A DNA stretch of 64,000 nucleotides. It comes from Isoetes taiwanensis. Taxonomy: Eukaryota > Streptophyta > Lycopodiopsida > Isoetales > Isoetaceae. Where the stretch lies: NCBI GenBank assembly GCA_021234155.1, contig JAJEKV010000055.1, forward strand, positions 1,469,090 to 1,533,089. The letters are read 5' to 3'. A model generated the notes under the pieces. It had not been told where the DNA came from, searched no databases, and saw only the letters and a list, made by a program, of their open reading frames with translations. Shown one piece after another: positions 9,574-21,078 of the stretch. The translations under genes and the position numbers were made by a program. The stretch's first letter is position 1. Every line of letters starts with the position of its first letter.

Positions 9574-10836
9574 GCTCCGCCACCGTCGGGTTTCTTCCGA
9601 GAGAGGTCCGTGACTATACCATGGTTGCGGGCCATTTGTACAAAAAGCGAGGCAAAGACATGGTCCTCCGTCGTTGTGTTCTCCCTCATGAGGTGCCCGA
9701 TATTGTTCGCCAAGCCCACGATGGGCTTGGTGGTGGTCATTTCAGTGGTGACGCCACGGCACGCAAAATTCTTTTGGCAGGATACTTCTGGCCCATGCTT
9801 TTCAAAGATGCCCACGCTTATGCTGCGCCCGTGTGGCGGACGCATCGGCCGTGTGGGAAAAGCCACGGCCGTGGCGCTCGCCCTTGGCGCCGCCGCCACG
9901 CCCACATCCCTTCAGCAAATGGGGAATGGATTTTGTGGGGCCCATGGACCCACCGGCGCGGCACACCCGTGCCCGCTATATTCTGGTCATCACGGATTAT
10001 GCTACCAAATGGGTGGAAGCTTGTGCACTTCCAGACAACACTGCTGCCAGCACAGCCAAGGTTCTCTACACGAACATCATCACGCGTTTTGGTTGTCCCA
10101 CGGAACTTGTTAGTGATCGTGGTGTGCATTTTGTCAATCATACCATTAAGGAGCTAACGGACTATCTTCACATCCAACACCGGAAGAGTACACCTTATTA
10201 TCCTCAAGGAAATGGATTGGCTGAAAGTACCAACAAAACACTCATCACAGTTCTCAAGAAAATTTGTGACGCTTCGCGAACAGATTGGCAGGACAAGTTG
10301 CCTACTATTCTTTGGGCTTACAACACTAGTTTCAAAATAGCTACTGGCCACACTCCTTTCAAACTAGTTTATGGACAAGAAGCTCTCATGCCTTTTGAAT
10401 ATATTCTTCCGACTCTCCGTTTCCAACTTGCTACAGCACATAATCCACCTGCTGCACTCAAGGAACGGGTTTATCAATTGGGCAGCTTGGATGAACCCGG
10501 TGAGATGCTTACATTAAATGTTCTTCATGGACAACGATTCGCGAGAAATCATTGCATGACAAACGACTTAAAACAAAAACATTCAAAGAAGGAGATTTGG
10601 TTCTTCTTTATGACTCACGTTACAAAAATTTTCCGGGCAAGTTAAAGTTTCGATGGCTTGGTCCTTATCAAATTGATCAAGTGGTGCAACCCAGTGTTTT
10701 CAAGCTGACCGAACTTGATGGCACTCCATTACCTACTCTTGTTAATGGCTTTCGCCTTAAACAATTTCATACAGACGTTACAGACAGTTCTACTCAAGAT
10801 GCACCACAAAGTTCTGACAACACAGACAATGACTAA
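9574..10836 (+). pseudogene. Ty3-A integrase with GPY/F-like C-terminus
   Basis: The N-terminal HHCC region starts around 9680 (LPHEVPDIVRQAHDGLGGGH). Its second CXXC cysteine is not readable, and a frame change lies near 9835. The catalytic core frame (9833-10645) shows the DDE triad in order: KWGMDFVGPMD, ELVSDRGVHF and NGLAESTNK. The C-terminal frame (10552-10836) has WLGPYQIDQVV and TLVNGFRLKQF, a GPY/F-type module, and ends at TGA/TAA near 10836 with no chromodomain. Integrase joins the DNA copy to the genome. At least two frameshifts break it. Confidence 0.85.
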
Positions 10837-10947
10837 AAGGGGCGTATTTATATTACTAGAGGCAAATTTACAAAATGTGAGCCAAAGCTCACTCTTTTCC
10901 GCTATGAGCTGCAGCTCTATTTACAAAATCCTAAAGAGAAAAACCCT

Positions 10948-11169
10948 CTACTCCGGGTTTGGAGCAGAGGTGATGCGCAGGATGTGGTAGTAGTTCTGCT
11001 CCGGATCCCAGCGCAGGTGAATCACCACCTCCATCCCGTTGGTGTGGGGATCGGGATGCTCAGCCATCCCACACCACCACCCATCCATGGGAATGCCAGG
11101 TTGTGGCACCTCCACCGAGTCCAAGCGGTCCATCTTGCATGTTATCCACTCAAGGCGATTCGAAGGCAT
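10948..11169 (-). CDS. Possible antisense ORF in Ty3-A 3' region
   Basis: A minus-strand frame of 73 codons (MPSNRLEWITCKMDRLDSVE at its start, HLRWDPEQNYYHILRITSAP near its end) lies just after integrase. Ty3-B carries a minus-strand frame at the matching place (18956-19165), and both cover the shared GTCCATCTTGCATGT block or lie next to it. Antisense ORFs in this position are known from Tat-lineage elements such as Grande and RIRE2. The frame is short and its conservation with Ty3-B is only partial. Confidence 0.35.
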   Translation of the reverse strand: MPSNRLEWITCKMDRLDSVEVPQPGIPMDGWWCGMAEHPDPHTNGMEVVIHLRWDPEQNYYHILRITSAPNPE

Positions 11170-12091
11170 GGTGCACTTGTCGTGAAGTCTGCAGCTGCAT
11201 CTTGGCCCATCGGTGTCTCACCGGCTTCACCCAAGCCCGTTGGTCTTATACTTAGCCGAGGGGACCTCCCGTCATAGAGGCGTGGACCAATCAGAAATTT
11301 AAGCCAGCGTGGTTTGCAATGCAAAATTTGTTTCTAAATGGGGAATCTTTTCTCCCGCCCAGCATATCTAGCCATGGTACCTTCGACACCTTCGTTTTAA
11401 TGATATCCCGCCGAGTTGCCGGCATTAAATGACATTCCTTCTTTTCACGCCCGTGAACATTAATGGGTGTCCTTTAATGCTGGTGACATCGGATCATTCC
11501 CTTCACGTCTCATCGCCATACGTTCCTTTTGCTTCTCCCTTTACCGTTTGGGGACTTAGCCAAGATTTTGCCTTTCAATGCGCCTCATGCATCAGTAAGC
11601 CATACGGCATCATCAGCGGTTGCTGTTCATCCTCATCATGCCCCTTAAGCCAACGCGTAAGCCCTAAAACCTTTTAAGCCTATCTGCGTTTTAGGTCTTA
11701 CGCTCTCTGCTCTCTCGCCTTCGCCACAGTTCTTCTGATTTCCCTTCCGGCGCTCTTAAGCCATGGCTGCACCCAAATTTCCTACACTTTAGCTTCTACT
11801 CCAAGGGATCCGAGCTCTTTTAAGTGCATGTCTTTCTCGGCGCCCACCTTTTGGTGAGGCCCTCGTTGGTCCGAAGTCGTGAAGTGGCCCGAGAGCGCCC
11901 GGCTTTTAACGCATTCTCCCACATGGACCTCAGGCCCCAAATCCGAACAATTGGGCGGTTCATCGCTCACATCGATCAACGGCCCAGGAAGGATATGCTA
12001 CTACGGTCGATGGCACCACCATTTTGCTTACTCAGCCCGATTTACGGGGTATTCCGTATTCCTTTGCAAACACCTTCTTTATCTTGGGCTG

Positions 12092-12096
12092 CCTTA
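12092..12096 (+). repeat. 5-bp target site duplication of Ty3-B, left
   Basis: CCTTA stands immediately before TGTTAGCC. Its partner after the 3' LTR reads CCTTC at 21683-21687 and CCTTA at 48230-48234 in the second unit. Five bases is the usual target duplication for Ty3 integrases. Confidence 0.75.
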
Positions 12097-12702
12097 TGTT
12101 AGCCACTTTGGCGGACCTGCGAGTCTATACTTCTTTGCATGAGGGCGAGGCCCCACCCGTACGGTGTCCAAGAAGAGGGATCCACAAAGAGCGCCACGGC
12201 AGTCAAAGCTCCTCCAAGAAGCGAAAGACCCAAAGGTAGGACCCACGGCGGGCCACTACTTGTCTGTTAGCGGCCGCGGCCGACGGCTCAGTTCTGTTCG
12301 AGTGCCCCAAGTAGTGGAGCAGCGTTGTCATGATGAGGATCAGATTCGGGGCCGTAGGCCACTCCGTGTTCCTATATATTGTAGCATTTTTGCTCCTTCT
12401 AAAAGAAGGGTTCATAGTGTTCTTTGTGTCACTCTGAGGCGGACATCTTTGGTGCTTTGTTGTCGCTCTTTTGAGCCTTCATTGTACACTTGTTTTGATC
12501 AATGGATTGCCGTGTTCTCCACAAGTGTCTTGTGTGTTTCATTGTGTATTGCAATTCTTTGTTTTTATCACGAGTTTTTCTTGTTCTTTCCTCTGTTAGC
12601 AAAAATCCGGCGTGACAAAGGTGCCTCGGGATTTACCTGCTTGGGACTTCAAGGATCTCCGCGGAGATCATCCCTCGAGCGATCCAGGCCGGACCCCAAA
12701 CA
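12097..12702 (+). repeat. 5' LTR of Ty3-B
   Basis: 606 bp, from TGTTAGCCACTTTGG to GGACCCCAAACA. Contains CCTATATATTGTAGC (about 12371), a TATA-like element, and GTACACTTGTTTTGATCAATGG. The body recurs at 21079-21682 and about 47593-48229. Differences between the copies cluster at CAG/CTG/CGG sites. Confidence 0.85.
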
Positions 12703-12704
12703 CT

Positions 12705-12720
12705 TGGCGCTGTTGCGGGG
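12705..12720 (+). promoter_or_regulatory. Primer binding site of Ty3-B (tRNA-Asp-like)
   Basis: TGGCGCTGTTGCGGGG lies two bases after the LTR and matches TGGCGCCGTTGCCGGGG, complementary to the 3' end of plant tRNA-Asp, except for one substitution and one missing C. Confidence 0.75.
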
Positions 12721-14280
12721 CTCCCTTGAAAGGCGTATTGATACCATGTTCAATCCCTTCTTTACTCCGGCGATATTCAACACGGATGGAGTCAAGGCGC
12801 CGTCGCCATGAACTGCCGGCGCCTCCGCGAATATGTCCACATACACTCTGGTTCGATTGTCTCTTCTCGGGTGTCACGAGGCGCAATCTGTTCCACCTCC
12901 ACCACGACAACTTTCGGACCGACTTCCCACAGTGGAAGGTCGCCATTGTTCCGTTCCTGTTAAGCTACATCATGCGGAGAACGCAACCACGACCCTTTGA
13001 ATTTACTCCACCGGAATCCCCAACTCAAGATCATGACCGAAACCACCGCAATTTTCTCTGGAACATCGCAAAATGTTTTCTCTATTGGTAATCTTTCTTT
13101 AGGAACTTGGTACCACCGCTTCCACCTTTGTCAATTCCCCTCACCGTCATTCCCTTAAGCTTTGTTCCCCCCCACCGCATTTGTTCATGCACATCACAAC
13201 CTTTGTTCCCCACTACAAGCTTCCCGGTTACCTCTTTTTTACTAATCTCACACAACCTATGCGGTTTGGTACCTGTCACGACAACCAACACCTCTTTGTC
13301 TTTTCTTTTCCACAAATGCAAACACCCATTCATCGCGTAGACTCCTACACATGCTTTAAAACTCCCATATCCACTCTTTGGAAATGATAAAGGTAAACAC
13401 ATAGACCCGAGTGCTCAGGGCTCACATGGATGAATTTGAGTCACTTGCGGATCTCAATGGTCACTCAGATCCAAAACTAAAATTCCACATCTTTTCGGCG
13501 ACCACCTGCGTGGAGCACCCACGAATGGCTGATGGCAAACAAAAAGCCACTTGGAAACAAGATTGGATACACATGAAGACCTCTTTTCTTTCCCATTCAC
13601 GGCACCCTTGCGGATGATCAACAAGCTGGCGAGCGACCTCAACACACTCAAAGCGGAACCGGGAGAATCTGCCCGAGACTTTCTGCAGCCATTTGCGGAT
13701 CTTAGTCAACAAGTTGAAGGAATTTCCAACCCAAAGCCAAATTCTAGTGTGGTTTCTTCAAGGCTTACCCTCTCACATCGATTTATGGTGAGTATTTTGC
13801 CCCAAGACATTACAAAGCCATTGAATTAGTCAATCACTTTCTGTTCATGTTTCCTCACGCGGTGATCAAGCCCGCGATACTCCCATTTCCCTCGGCTACA
13901 CCCACGGCACCTCTCGGCGCCTCCACGGCGGTTCCCCCAAATAACATTTGGTGTACTATTTGCCGATTACTTCGGGACATCTGGCGAATGAGTGTAACTC
14001 TGTGGATAGCATGATCCATTGCAAGCGGCGCAACATGCGAGAACCACACCAGCGAAGAATGTACAAATCCCGACCAAATCCGTATCGACATCGTCTTGTT
14101 CACCAAGTGCGAAAGGTACCCATAAACTCAACCACGGACCGCGAGCCTGACAGCCCGACAACAACAACAACCCGGCAACAACGGCAACCACAGCGTGGAC
14201 CTCCTCGTTCCACTTTTGATCCAAGCAAGTCCCAATGTTTCAAGCGTGACCAATGGGGTCATCGATGCAGATTAATCCTC
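12721..14280 (+). pseudogene. gag: Ty3-B gag, frameshifted
   Basis: The capsid-like segment at 13411-13617 (MDEFESLADLNGHSDPKLKF) aligns with the Ty3-A capsid frame. A following frame has LKAEPGESARDFLQPFADLS (about 13651-13710), the counterpart of the Ty3-A sequence around 5165. Zinc-knuckle coding is recognisable but broken near 13950-14060 (WCTIC is lost into another frame before the expected GHLANEC). No clear Gag start is seen in the roughly 650 bases after the primer site; the frames there are short and poorly conserved with Ty3-A. Confidence 0.65.
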
Positions 14281-15600
14281 AACTTCCTCAAGTTCAAATA
14301 CAAATTCACGGCACCAATCAAACCACGGCGGTCGTCTTACACCTTTTCAAGTATGGGAAGCCAAAGGAAGGCAAGGCCCGCGCCCGATTATCAAAAAGCG
14401 GCCACCACGGCCACCACAACAACAACCACGCCAACGACAAACAACTCAAAAACAATTGGATGATCAACTCCAAGAAGAAATTTACCATGCAATCAACACC
14501 AGCCTTGAATCCTCCAACTGGATTGAGGTTCTCCCTCATTCCCCACGCCATAAGCACCCGTGCACCAAGTTTTTGCAGCCGATTACGTACCGGTGAGCCA
14601 TCAACCAAATCTGTTCATTTTGCACCCAATGCGGATCAACTACTTCCTCATGTTCAACCTAAACTTAGCAAAAGTGCGCTTCAACTCATCGAGCGTCGCG
14701 GAAGGTAAGGCACTCAAGTCTGTCAATGCTACCACCGCGATCGGGGCCAAGACCACGAATGCCACGACATCTGCAACACCACCACTCAACATTCTTTGCT
14801 GAAGTCGACCTCCTCAACAATGTAGCGACATCTATTGCTGAGCAACAACAACCCGCGGATCCACCACAACTACACGCAATCCCTCACGAACTTCAACAAG
14901 AACTTGCTAAAATCAAAATTCCTCTCGACCTTACGACTATCCTACAACTATGTCCGCCTCTGAGCACATTTTACAAAACACAGTATTACACATTAATGCG
15001 ATCGCCACATCAACACCCACGGTGCATGCACCGCGTGGGCCAAAAACTGTTCACCATGTTGGATCGATGGTGGCGGCCAATCAATCTTATTACGAGATAA
15101 TCTCCGGGCGACAATTGGGCATAAAGGGGCTCCATACTGCCTTATGACATCAAGCTTGCAAATGGCCATATCACGCGACCACAAGGAGTTACACAACCAA
15201 TACCGGTCAATATTGGAGATCTACAATTTACCATGGAATTCGGTGTTTGGAGAGCGAGGAGAAGATCCGGAGATTATGAAATGTTAGTAGGACGACCCTT
15301 TTTGAGACAAGCTAAAAGCATTCACTCTTGGGCCACAGATCAACTTGTTATCACGGATGGCAAGCTCACGCCCGCGATGGATCGACCACGGGCGGATCAT
15401 TTTACGTAGATCCTGTTGAATCGAGACGGTGACTCTGAACAAGTTTGCAACACCTATCGGTTACAAACCAAGGGTTTGCCACTCCGCGGCTTACCCGAAT
15501 ACAATCAACCATGGGAAGACATGGATATTGATAAAGGCATAGCAGCTGGTTGACCCCTATTTGATACCTTGTAACAACGTCACATTGGTTCCACATGAGG
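14281..15600 (+). pseudogene. Ty3-B linker and aspartic protease, degenerate
   Basis: The linker resumes CCTCAACTTCCTCAAGTTCA, as in Ty3-A after its AT-rich insertion, showing that insertion is absent here. Protease sequence lies around 15040-15330: the segment matching the Ty3-A DGGSAINLIT active site reads ATCGATGGTGGCGGCCAATC, with bases lost where Ty3-A has CAG/AGT codons. LLVGRPF-like coding is near 15285. The left edge of the 26-kb duplication falls in the linker at about 14640. Confidence 0.65.
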
Positions 15601-15689
15601 AGGCGGTACCCCGGCTCCTCCTCAGGTTCAAAGACACCACACCAACTCCTAGTGGCACGCCACTATTTTTCAAAATTGGTCAACATGAA

Positions 15690-17260
15690 CATCACGTGTG
15701 CTCGTGAGCCAGCCCACCTTTGTTCGGGATGATCAAGTCATTCCACACATTCAAACTCCTGCGGTAGACATAATTGATATTGGAACAAATCAACCAATCC
15801 GATTGGCATGCGACCTCACGCCCCGACGTTCAGGGAGCAAGCCATTCTGCGCTATTCAAGCGTTTCAAGCACATCTTTGCTTGGAGCTACAAAGACCTCC
15901 GGGTATCAAGAAAAATTGGGACAACTCTCGATTCCCACCAAGCCGGATGCTAGACCCATCTAGCAGCGGCGATCCGGCTTAACCCAAACTACCGTGAAAA
16001 GGTTAAAGCCGAAATTGACAACTTTTGAATTGCTGGACTTATCTATGAGGTCAAACATTGAGAATGGGTAAGTCCTATTGTTATTGCCCTCAAACATAAT
16101 GGAAAAATTGGCGTTTGTGTGGATTATAGAAAACTCAATCAAACCCGCGGAAAGGGATCATTTCCCTCTCCCCTTCACCGGATCAAGTGTTGGAAGATGT
16201 AGCGAGCCCACGAGATGTACTCCTTCATGGGCGGCTTCTCGGTTTATAATCAAATATCCATTCGAGAAGAAGATCAACTAAAGACTACCTTCACTACTCC
16301 ATGGGGGTACCTTTGCTTACAAAGTCGTTCCTTTTGGATTGTCAAACTCACCATCCACATTTCAACGCATTATGCTTCTTTGTTTTCAAGAGTACATGCA
16401 AGTTCATCCCTTTACTGCAAGTCTTTCGGGATGACTTCTCCACTTACACCCGTTATGGACCATTTGGTAAAACTTGAACTAGTTTTTCAACGGCTGTGAT
16501 GAATCTGGAATTAGCCTCAATCCGGAAAAGTGCACCTTCTTTGTCACCTCGGGTGTATACGGGACATGTCGGTGAGTCGACCGCGGCATTACAACGGACC
16601 CAACCAAAATCAGGCTGTGTCATCGAGCATATCCACCTGCGAACATCAAGGACACCGCGTTCCTTTCTTGGCAAAGTCAACTTCTATGCCACCTTTATTC
16701 CGAAATTGGCACCGGCTGCCGATCCAATTCACAAAGCCCGTGGAAATCCATACACATGGACTTGGACATCGATGCAAATCAAGCTTTTAAAGAACTCAAA
16801 GTCAAGCTCCGCGAAGCCCCGTGCTAGTACCACCTCAATGGGACAAACCATTCCATGTCCATGTTGATGTTTTGGGGCTTTGCGATTGGGCTGTTCTAGC
16901 TCAAGAGTATGCACCAAATCGGGACAAGCCCATCGGATCGCCCGTGAGAAAACTCAATCTGGCGGCGCAACTATTCGACCCGCGGAAGGGAAGCCCTTGG
17001 CCTTATCTTTTGTGTACAGCGCTTTTCGACACTATCTTCTTGGTAGTCAAATTAAGCTTTTATGTGGATCATCAAGCTCTTCTATATTTAATCAATAAGC
17101 CAAACCCCACGGGCGAATTGCTCGATGGATATTGATATTGCAAGAGTTTGCCCTTTTTGAAATTATTCACAAGCGGGGCCAGCTCACCTGCGGTCCCCGA
17201 CTATCTTTCCGCGCATACACCGGGATGATCCCTCGGAAGGAGTTCCGCGATGCCCTTCGG
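15690..17260 (+). pseudogene. pol: Ty3-B reverse transcriptase and RNase H, frameshifted
   Basis: RT pieces appear in sequence: IDIGTNQPIRLA (about 15770), YSFMGGFSVYNQISI (16215), TTFTTPWG (16285) and a catalytic-box region near 16425 where GGGATGACTTC encodes RDDF in the expected frame. RNase H follows, with FHVHVDV (about 16853) and LLYLINK (about 17085). Every motif seen in Ty3-A has a counterpart but rarely in the same frame, with breaks often at CTG/CAG sites. The protein cannot be made as written. Confidence 0.75.
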
Positions 17261-17350
17261 ATGCTCAAGCGTTCACGGTCCTTTGCCAGCCTCATTGGTA
17301 CCCGCGACTATCAGCGCTTTCTCCTCGCGGAGCACTCCGTCAAGTGACCC

Positions 17351-18590
17351 ATGCTCTCTCGGAAAAGACAACTTACGCATAAACAACAATTCCTTAGCGA
17401 AGTGCGAGTTATCACGATGGTTGCTGGCCATCTCTATAAATGTGGCAAAGACAATGTGCTCCGGCGATGTGTTCTTCCTCCGCGAAGTCCACGATCTAGT
17501 CAAACAAGCCCACGAAGGACTTGGCGATTGGTCATTTCAGCGGAACAACACGACAAAGGAAACTCCTCCTTCTTTGGGTATTCTTATTACCTTTTCAAAG
17601 ATGCTCACAAATACACCGCCGTGTGATGTTTGTCGAGAGGCTTGGTAGACCCGCGACCCGTGGCGGCTCACGCGCTCAGCCCAATAGCCCGCGCCTCTCC
17701 CCTTTGCCAAATGGGGTATGGATTTTGTTGGTCCCATGGACCCACACGCAATCAACACTAGGGCACGCTACATTCTAGTCTTCACCGGACTATGCAACCA
17801 AATGGGCTGAAGCGTGTGCTCTACGACAACACGGTTGCTAGTAAATGCGACTAAGGTTCTCTACAAGAACATCATCCGCGATTTGGATGTCCCTTAGAAT
17901 TAGTTAGTGATGGTGGAGTTCATTTCATCAATCACACTATTGCTGAACTCACTAACTATCGCACATTCATCCGCGCGGAAAAGCCGCCTTACTATCCCGT
18001 GGTAATGGCTTGGCTGAAAGCACAAACAAGGTGCTTATCCACATTACGAAGAAGATTTGTGATCCTACAAGAAAAGATTGGCAAGATAAGTTACCCTCTG
18101 GTTTTATGGGCTTACAATACAACATACAAAGTAACAAGCGGTCAAACACCTTTTCGACTTGTGTATGGCCAAGAGGCTCTTATGCCTTTTGAGTTCATTT
18201 TACCCTCACTCAAATTTCGGTTAACAGCAGAACATAATCCATCAGCGACTTTGCAAAAGCGAGTTTTATCAAGCTGGAACAAGCTGGATGAACCCGAAGA
18301 GATGCTTTTCTTAGACTTCAACAAGGCAAACAACTACAAAAACAATGGCATGACAAACACATCAAAAACAAAACTTTTCAAATTGGCTGACTTAGTTCTT
18401 CTTCGATTTCGAGATATCAACAACATCACGGCAAACTCAAGCTCGGATGGCTGGGACCATACAAAATTTCGAGATACCACATCACGGAGTTTTACAATTA
18501 CAAAATTGGATGGCACTCCATTTCCTACATTAGTCAATGGATTTCGACTCAAGAAATTTCAAACCCTATTGCGGCATCCTTAGCTCAAGA
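17351..18590 (+). pseudogene. Ty3-B integrase, frameshifted
   Basis: The zinc-binding region is partly readable and, unlike Ty3-A, keeps its CXXC (PCDVCREAW, about 17620). Core coding includes GVWILLVPWTH (a shifted reading of the first Asp region, about 17720), a SDGGVHFINH-type second Asp region (about 17910) and LAESTNKVLIHITKK (18010) with the Glu. The longest frame (17999-18583) continues through WAYNTTYKVTSGQTPFRLVYG to the GPY/F-like end and TLVNGFRLKKFQ. Confidence 0.75.
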
Positions 18591-21068
18591 ACAAAATTTA
18601 CAACAAGATACCACTTGTACAAATTTATGAGAAACACTTTTCTATTATGTACAAAATTGCCCGAAGGCTACAATTATTTGTGGGATTTTTTCCGAAAAAG
18701 TCCTAAACTAAACAAAATTGGGAAAACCCTATCATGCTTTGCTACTTTCGCCCTTTACTGCAGGGGGCACTCCACTTTCGGAGGATCACGGAAGCCCACA
18801 GTGCGACCACTCCGGTGAGCGATCACCTCGGGCGTCGAGGTTTATCTCCGGGTTGGCGGCGGTGCCTCCTCAACCAAGGATCCATAGGGATCCGGCGATT
18901 CCCTGAGCGCCCGCGGTCGGCGTCGTCCATCTTGCATGTAATCGGTCGCGGAAGCTCACACCCGGACCTTTATCGAGTTCTCCATCTTCATGAATTTTGG
19001 TTCTTCTGGATCATCACCCAACTTCCAATTTATGGCCAATACCAACCCCCTAGCGGTTTGTTCACGAAAGGTCACCTCCACCGGATATTCATAATCATTC
19101 CCCAGATATTTTGTACGCAAACTTTTTTTTAATATTAGACTCCTCTTTTTCAATTCATGATCCATGACAAACCCTTTGATTAATTCCCGTCCAGGAATTC
19201 AAGTTTTTATTCCCTCAAACAAACTCTCCAAATCTTGATCTTGAACTCTTGAGATTCTCAATCGTCACGAATAATGCTACTCGTGACCTCCCAAGAGAAC
19301 GACACCCTCAAACCAAACAAAAGCGACAACAAAGCGACCAACGATACTTGAGTCCAAGGTCACGACTTTGAAACCACCTTTGCGGAATAAGGATGCTCAC
19401 ATCGCATCTCTCCAAGGCAAGTTAGACCAGCTCCGCGGCAACACACGCTGCAGATGCTCTTGAAATAGGCGCACTCAAAGCGGACTTGCAAAGCCACTCC
19501 GACTTCAAGCTCCTCGATTCCCAACTTCTCCGGAACAAGTCGGACACCTCACCGCGCAAAGTCCGCGGAACTGCCGGACCGGTCTCTCCGAGCAACAAGA
19601 TATCATTGCGGATTACAAGATAAAGCTTTCAGATAGGCGAGCCGGGACGGCGGATGATGCAGAAGAAAAAGCGGAACAAACCTATCGGCACATACGCTAT
19701 TCCCTGGACTATCCGAAACCACCGGTTACCATGACTATGTGCAAGCAGGAAAAACATTTTTCTTTATTACGGTGAGCAACAAGGGTGATACCACAAGTCC
19801 CCGGTAGGCTGATATCGAGCGAAAATTGGCCCTTGATGTACGTCCGCGAGCGAGGCACACTTTGTGCTCGTCAATTTTGATATCCTACGGGTTGCGGATC
19901 TCGACCATTTAGGCTCTGAGAACCATAGCCCCCACGGCTTATGTCATGCCGCGACTTCTACGGCACATGTTACTCGGGCTCATCTGGATAAACGCGAGAA
20001 CTTTAAAGGAGATACAAAGCGGCAGTTCTTTTGACCAAGAAGAACAAGTACCTCAAGATACAAAATTTCGCAAGCTTGTTACCTCGGAATACATGCCTCT
20101 TTGAGAAAGAAGTGGAGCTATGGCTTTGCTGAACTTAGCCGCGCTCCTTGGACACTATACAACTCGAACAAGAACTTGACCTTACCGCAGTTGTTCTTAC
20201 AACATTATGCTTCCTTGCACGATGCGCACCTGCGGGCTGAAAGCGAGCGTCCTCCACGATGAGTGGGACCACGTACGTGGCGGCACATGTACATTCCGGT
20301 GCATGGGAGGCGATTACAAACAGACTACGAGAAGATATTATTGGAATTCCAAGAGCAGTCGCGGGATGACCGGCACCAACCCCCAAACAACCGAGTACAC
20401 TAGCAAGCTTTGGATGCCCACCTCGATCAAGGTCAATTCCCGGCATGGAGACAAAATTACGGACTACTGCGGTCAAAGAACATGCAGATTGGACACCCGG
20501 CAATTCACGGCGGACAAGCGTTGGGACCCACGCTTCATCCCTTGACGCAAATGGCGTGAGGATGAGACTTTGGACAACACCAACAAGCTGGATATACATG
20601 CCCAATCGTGTTCGTGGAAGGCTGCCGAGAATGCAATTTCTGGTCTTGTAACCTTCCTTGCCAAGGCCAAAACTTCCAGCTGATCCATCGTATTTGGGCA
20701 AGCCAGTGCATTACGCGGCACTCATGACCATACTCGAGTATCGAGAAGCGCCAAGTGCGGATCCATTTTGCAACCCCAATGCAAATCTTTGGAAAGTTCG
20801 GGTTGGACCTTGTCTTATACATGGAGATCACAAATCTTCCATCGAGATCCACGCCCTTTGGAGAACATGATTTACGAAGGCTTTCTCATAGGAGCGGCCC
20901 GAATGTTTGGCATCGGGACTCAAGCAAATCTGGAAAAGGGCGAACAACACTTTCGATGAATCTGATGGGCCCGAGCCTCCCTCATCTCTATATTCAAGAT
21001 CGGAAAAGATGAGCGAGGATTCCCACCCCGAGATTCATGCCCCTTTTCTAGCCAATAAGTGTAGTTTG
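18591..21068 (+). other. Ty3-B 3' region
   Basis: About 2.5 kb between integrase and the polypurine tract. Around 19350-19640 the reading suggests a coiled-coil-like protein (AHIASLQGKLDQLRG, then KADLQSHSDFKLLDSQLL), and around 19730-19790 a frame gives a MCKQ..FFFI-type block, better read at 46253-46360. Later pieces (SLHDAHLRAES; FDQEEQVPQDTKFRKLVTS) look coding but shifted. Extra 3' ORFs are known in Tat-lineage elements; I cannot assign a function. Confidence 0.6.
18956..19165 (-). CDS. Possible antisense ORF in Ty3-B 3' region
   Basis: A minus-strand frame of 69 codons, from MDHELKKRSLILKKSL to KFMKMENSIKVRV. The second unit keeps LGLVLAYKLKLGSRK and KFMKMENYDTW in its minus frame at 45394-45624, continuing into RWTASSWRLLGRPDPYGSLV, so the two copies together suggest a longer antisense frame. 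Position matches the antisense frame in Ty3-A. Comparable antisense ORFs are known in Grande and RIRE2; function is unknown. Confidence 0.4.
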   Translation of the reverse strand: MDHELKKRSLILKKSLRTKYLGNDYEYPVEVTFREQTARGLVLAINWKLGDDPEEPKFMKMENSIKVRV

Positions 21069-21078
21069 GTAGGGGGAG
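21069..21078 (+). promoter_or_regulatory. Polypurine tract of Ty3-B
   Basis: GTAGGGGGAG lies directly before the 3' LTR start TGTTAGCC and would prime plus-strand DNA synthesis. The second unit keeps GGTAGGGGGG at the same place (about 47585-47594). Confidence 0.7.

Larger units (their letters stand above)
10837..12096 (+). other. Ty3-A 3' region, first part
   Basis: About 1.26 kb after integrase, before Ty3-B. Its early part aligns by eye with the matching region of Ty3-B (both have a GTCCATCTTGCATGT block, near 11127 and 18927). From about 11824 frames read HLLVRPSLVRSREVARERPA and then TQPDLRGIPYSFANTFFILG, with shifts between them. Long 3' regions with extra frames are known in Tat-lineage plant Ty3 elements; the function of these frames is unknown. 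The region continues at 21683 after Ty3-B. Confidence 0.6.

Noticed and set aside
12164-13091. Frames of 215 and 159 codons as host genes
   Set aside because: They lie across the Ty3-B 5' LTR and primer site, and related LTR copies at 21079 and 47593 do not keep them open.
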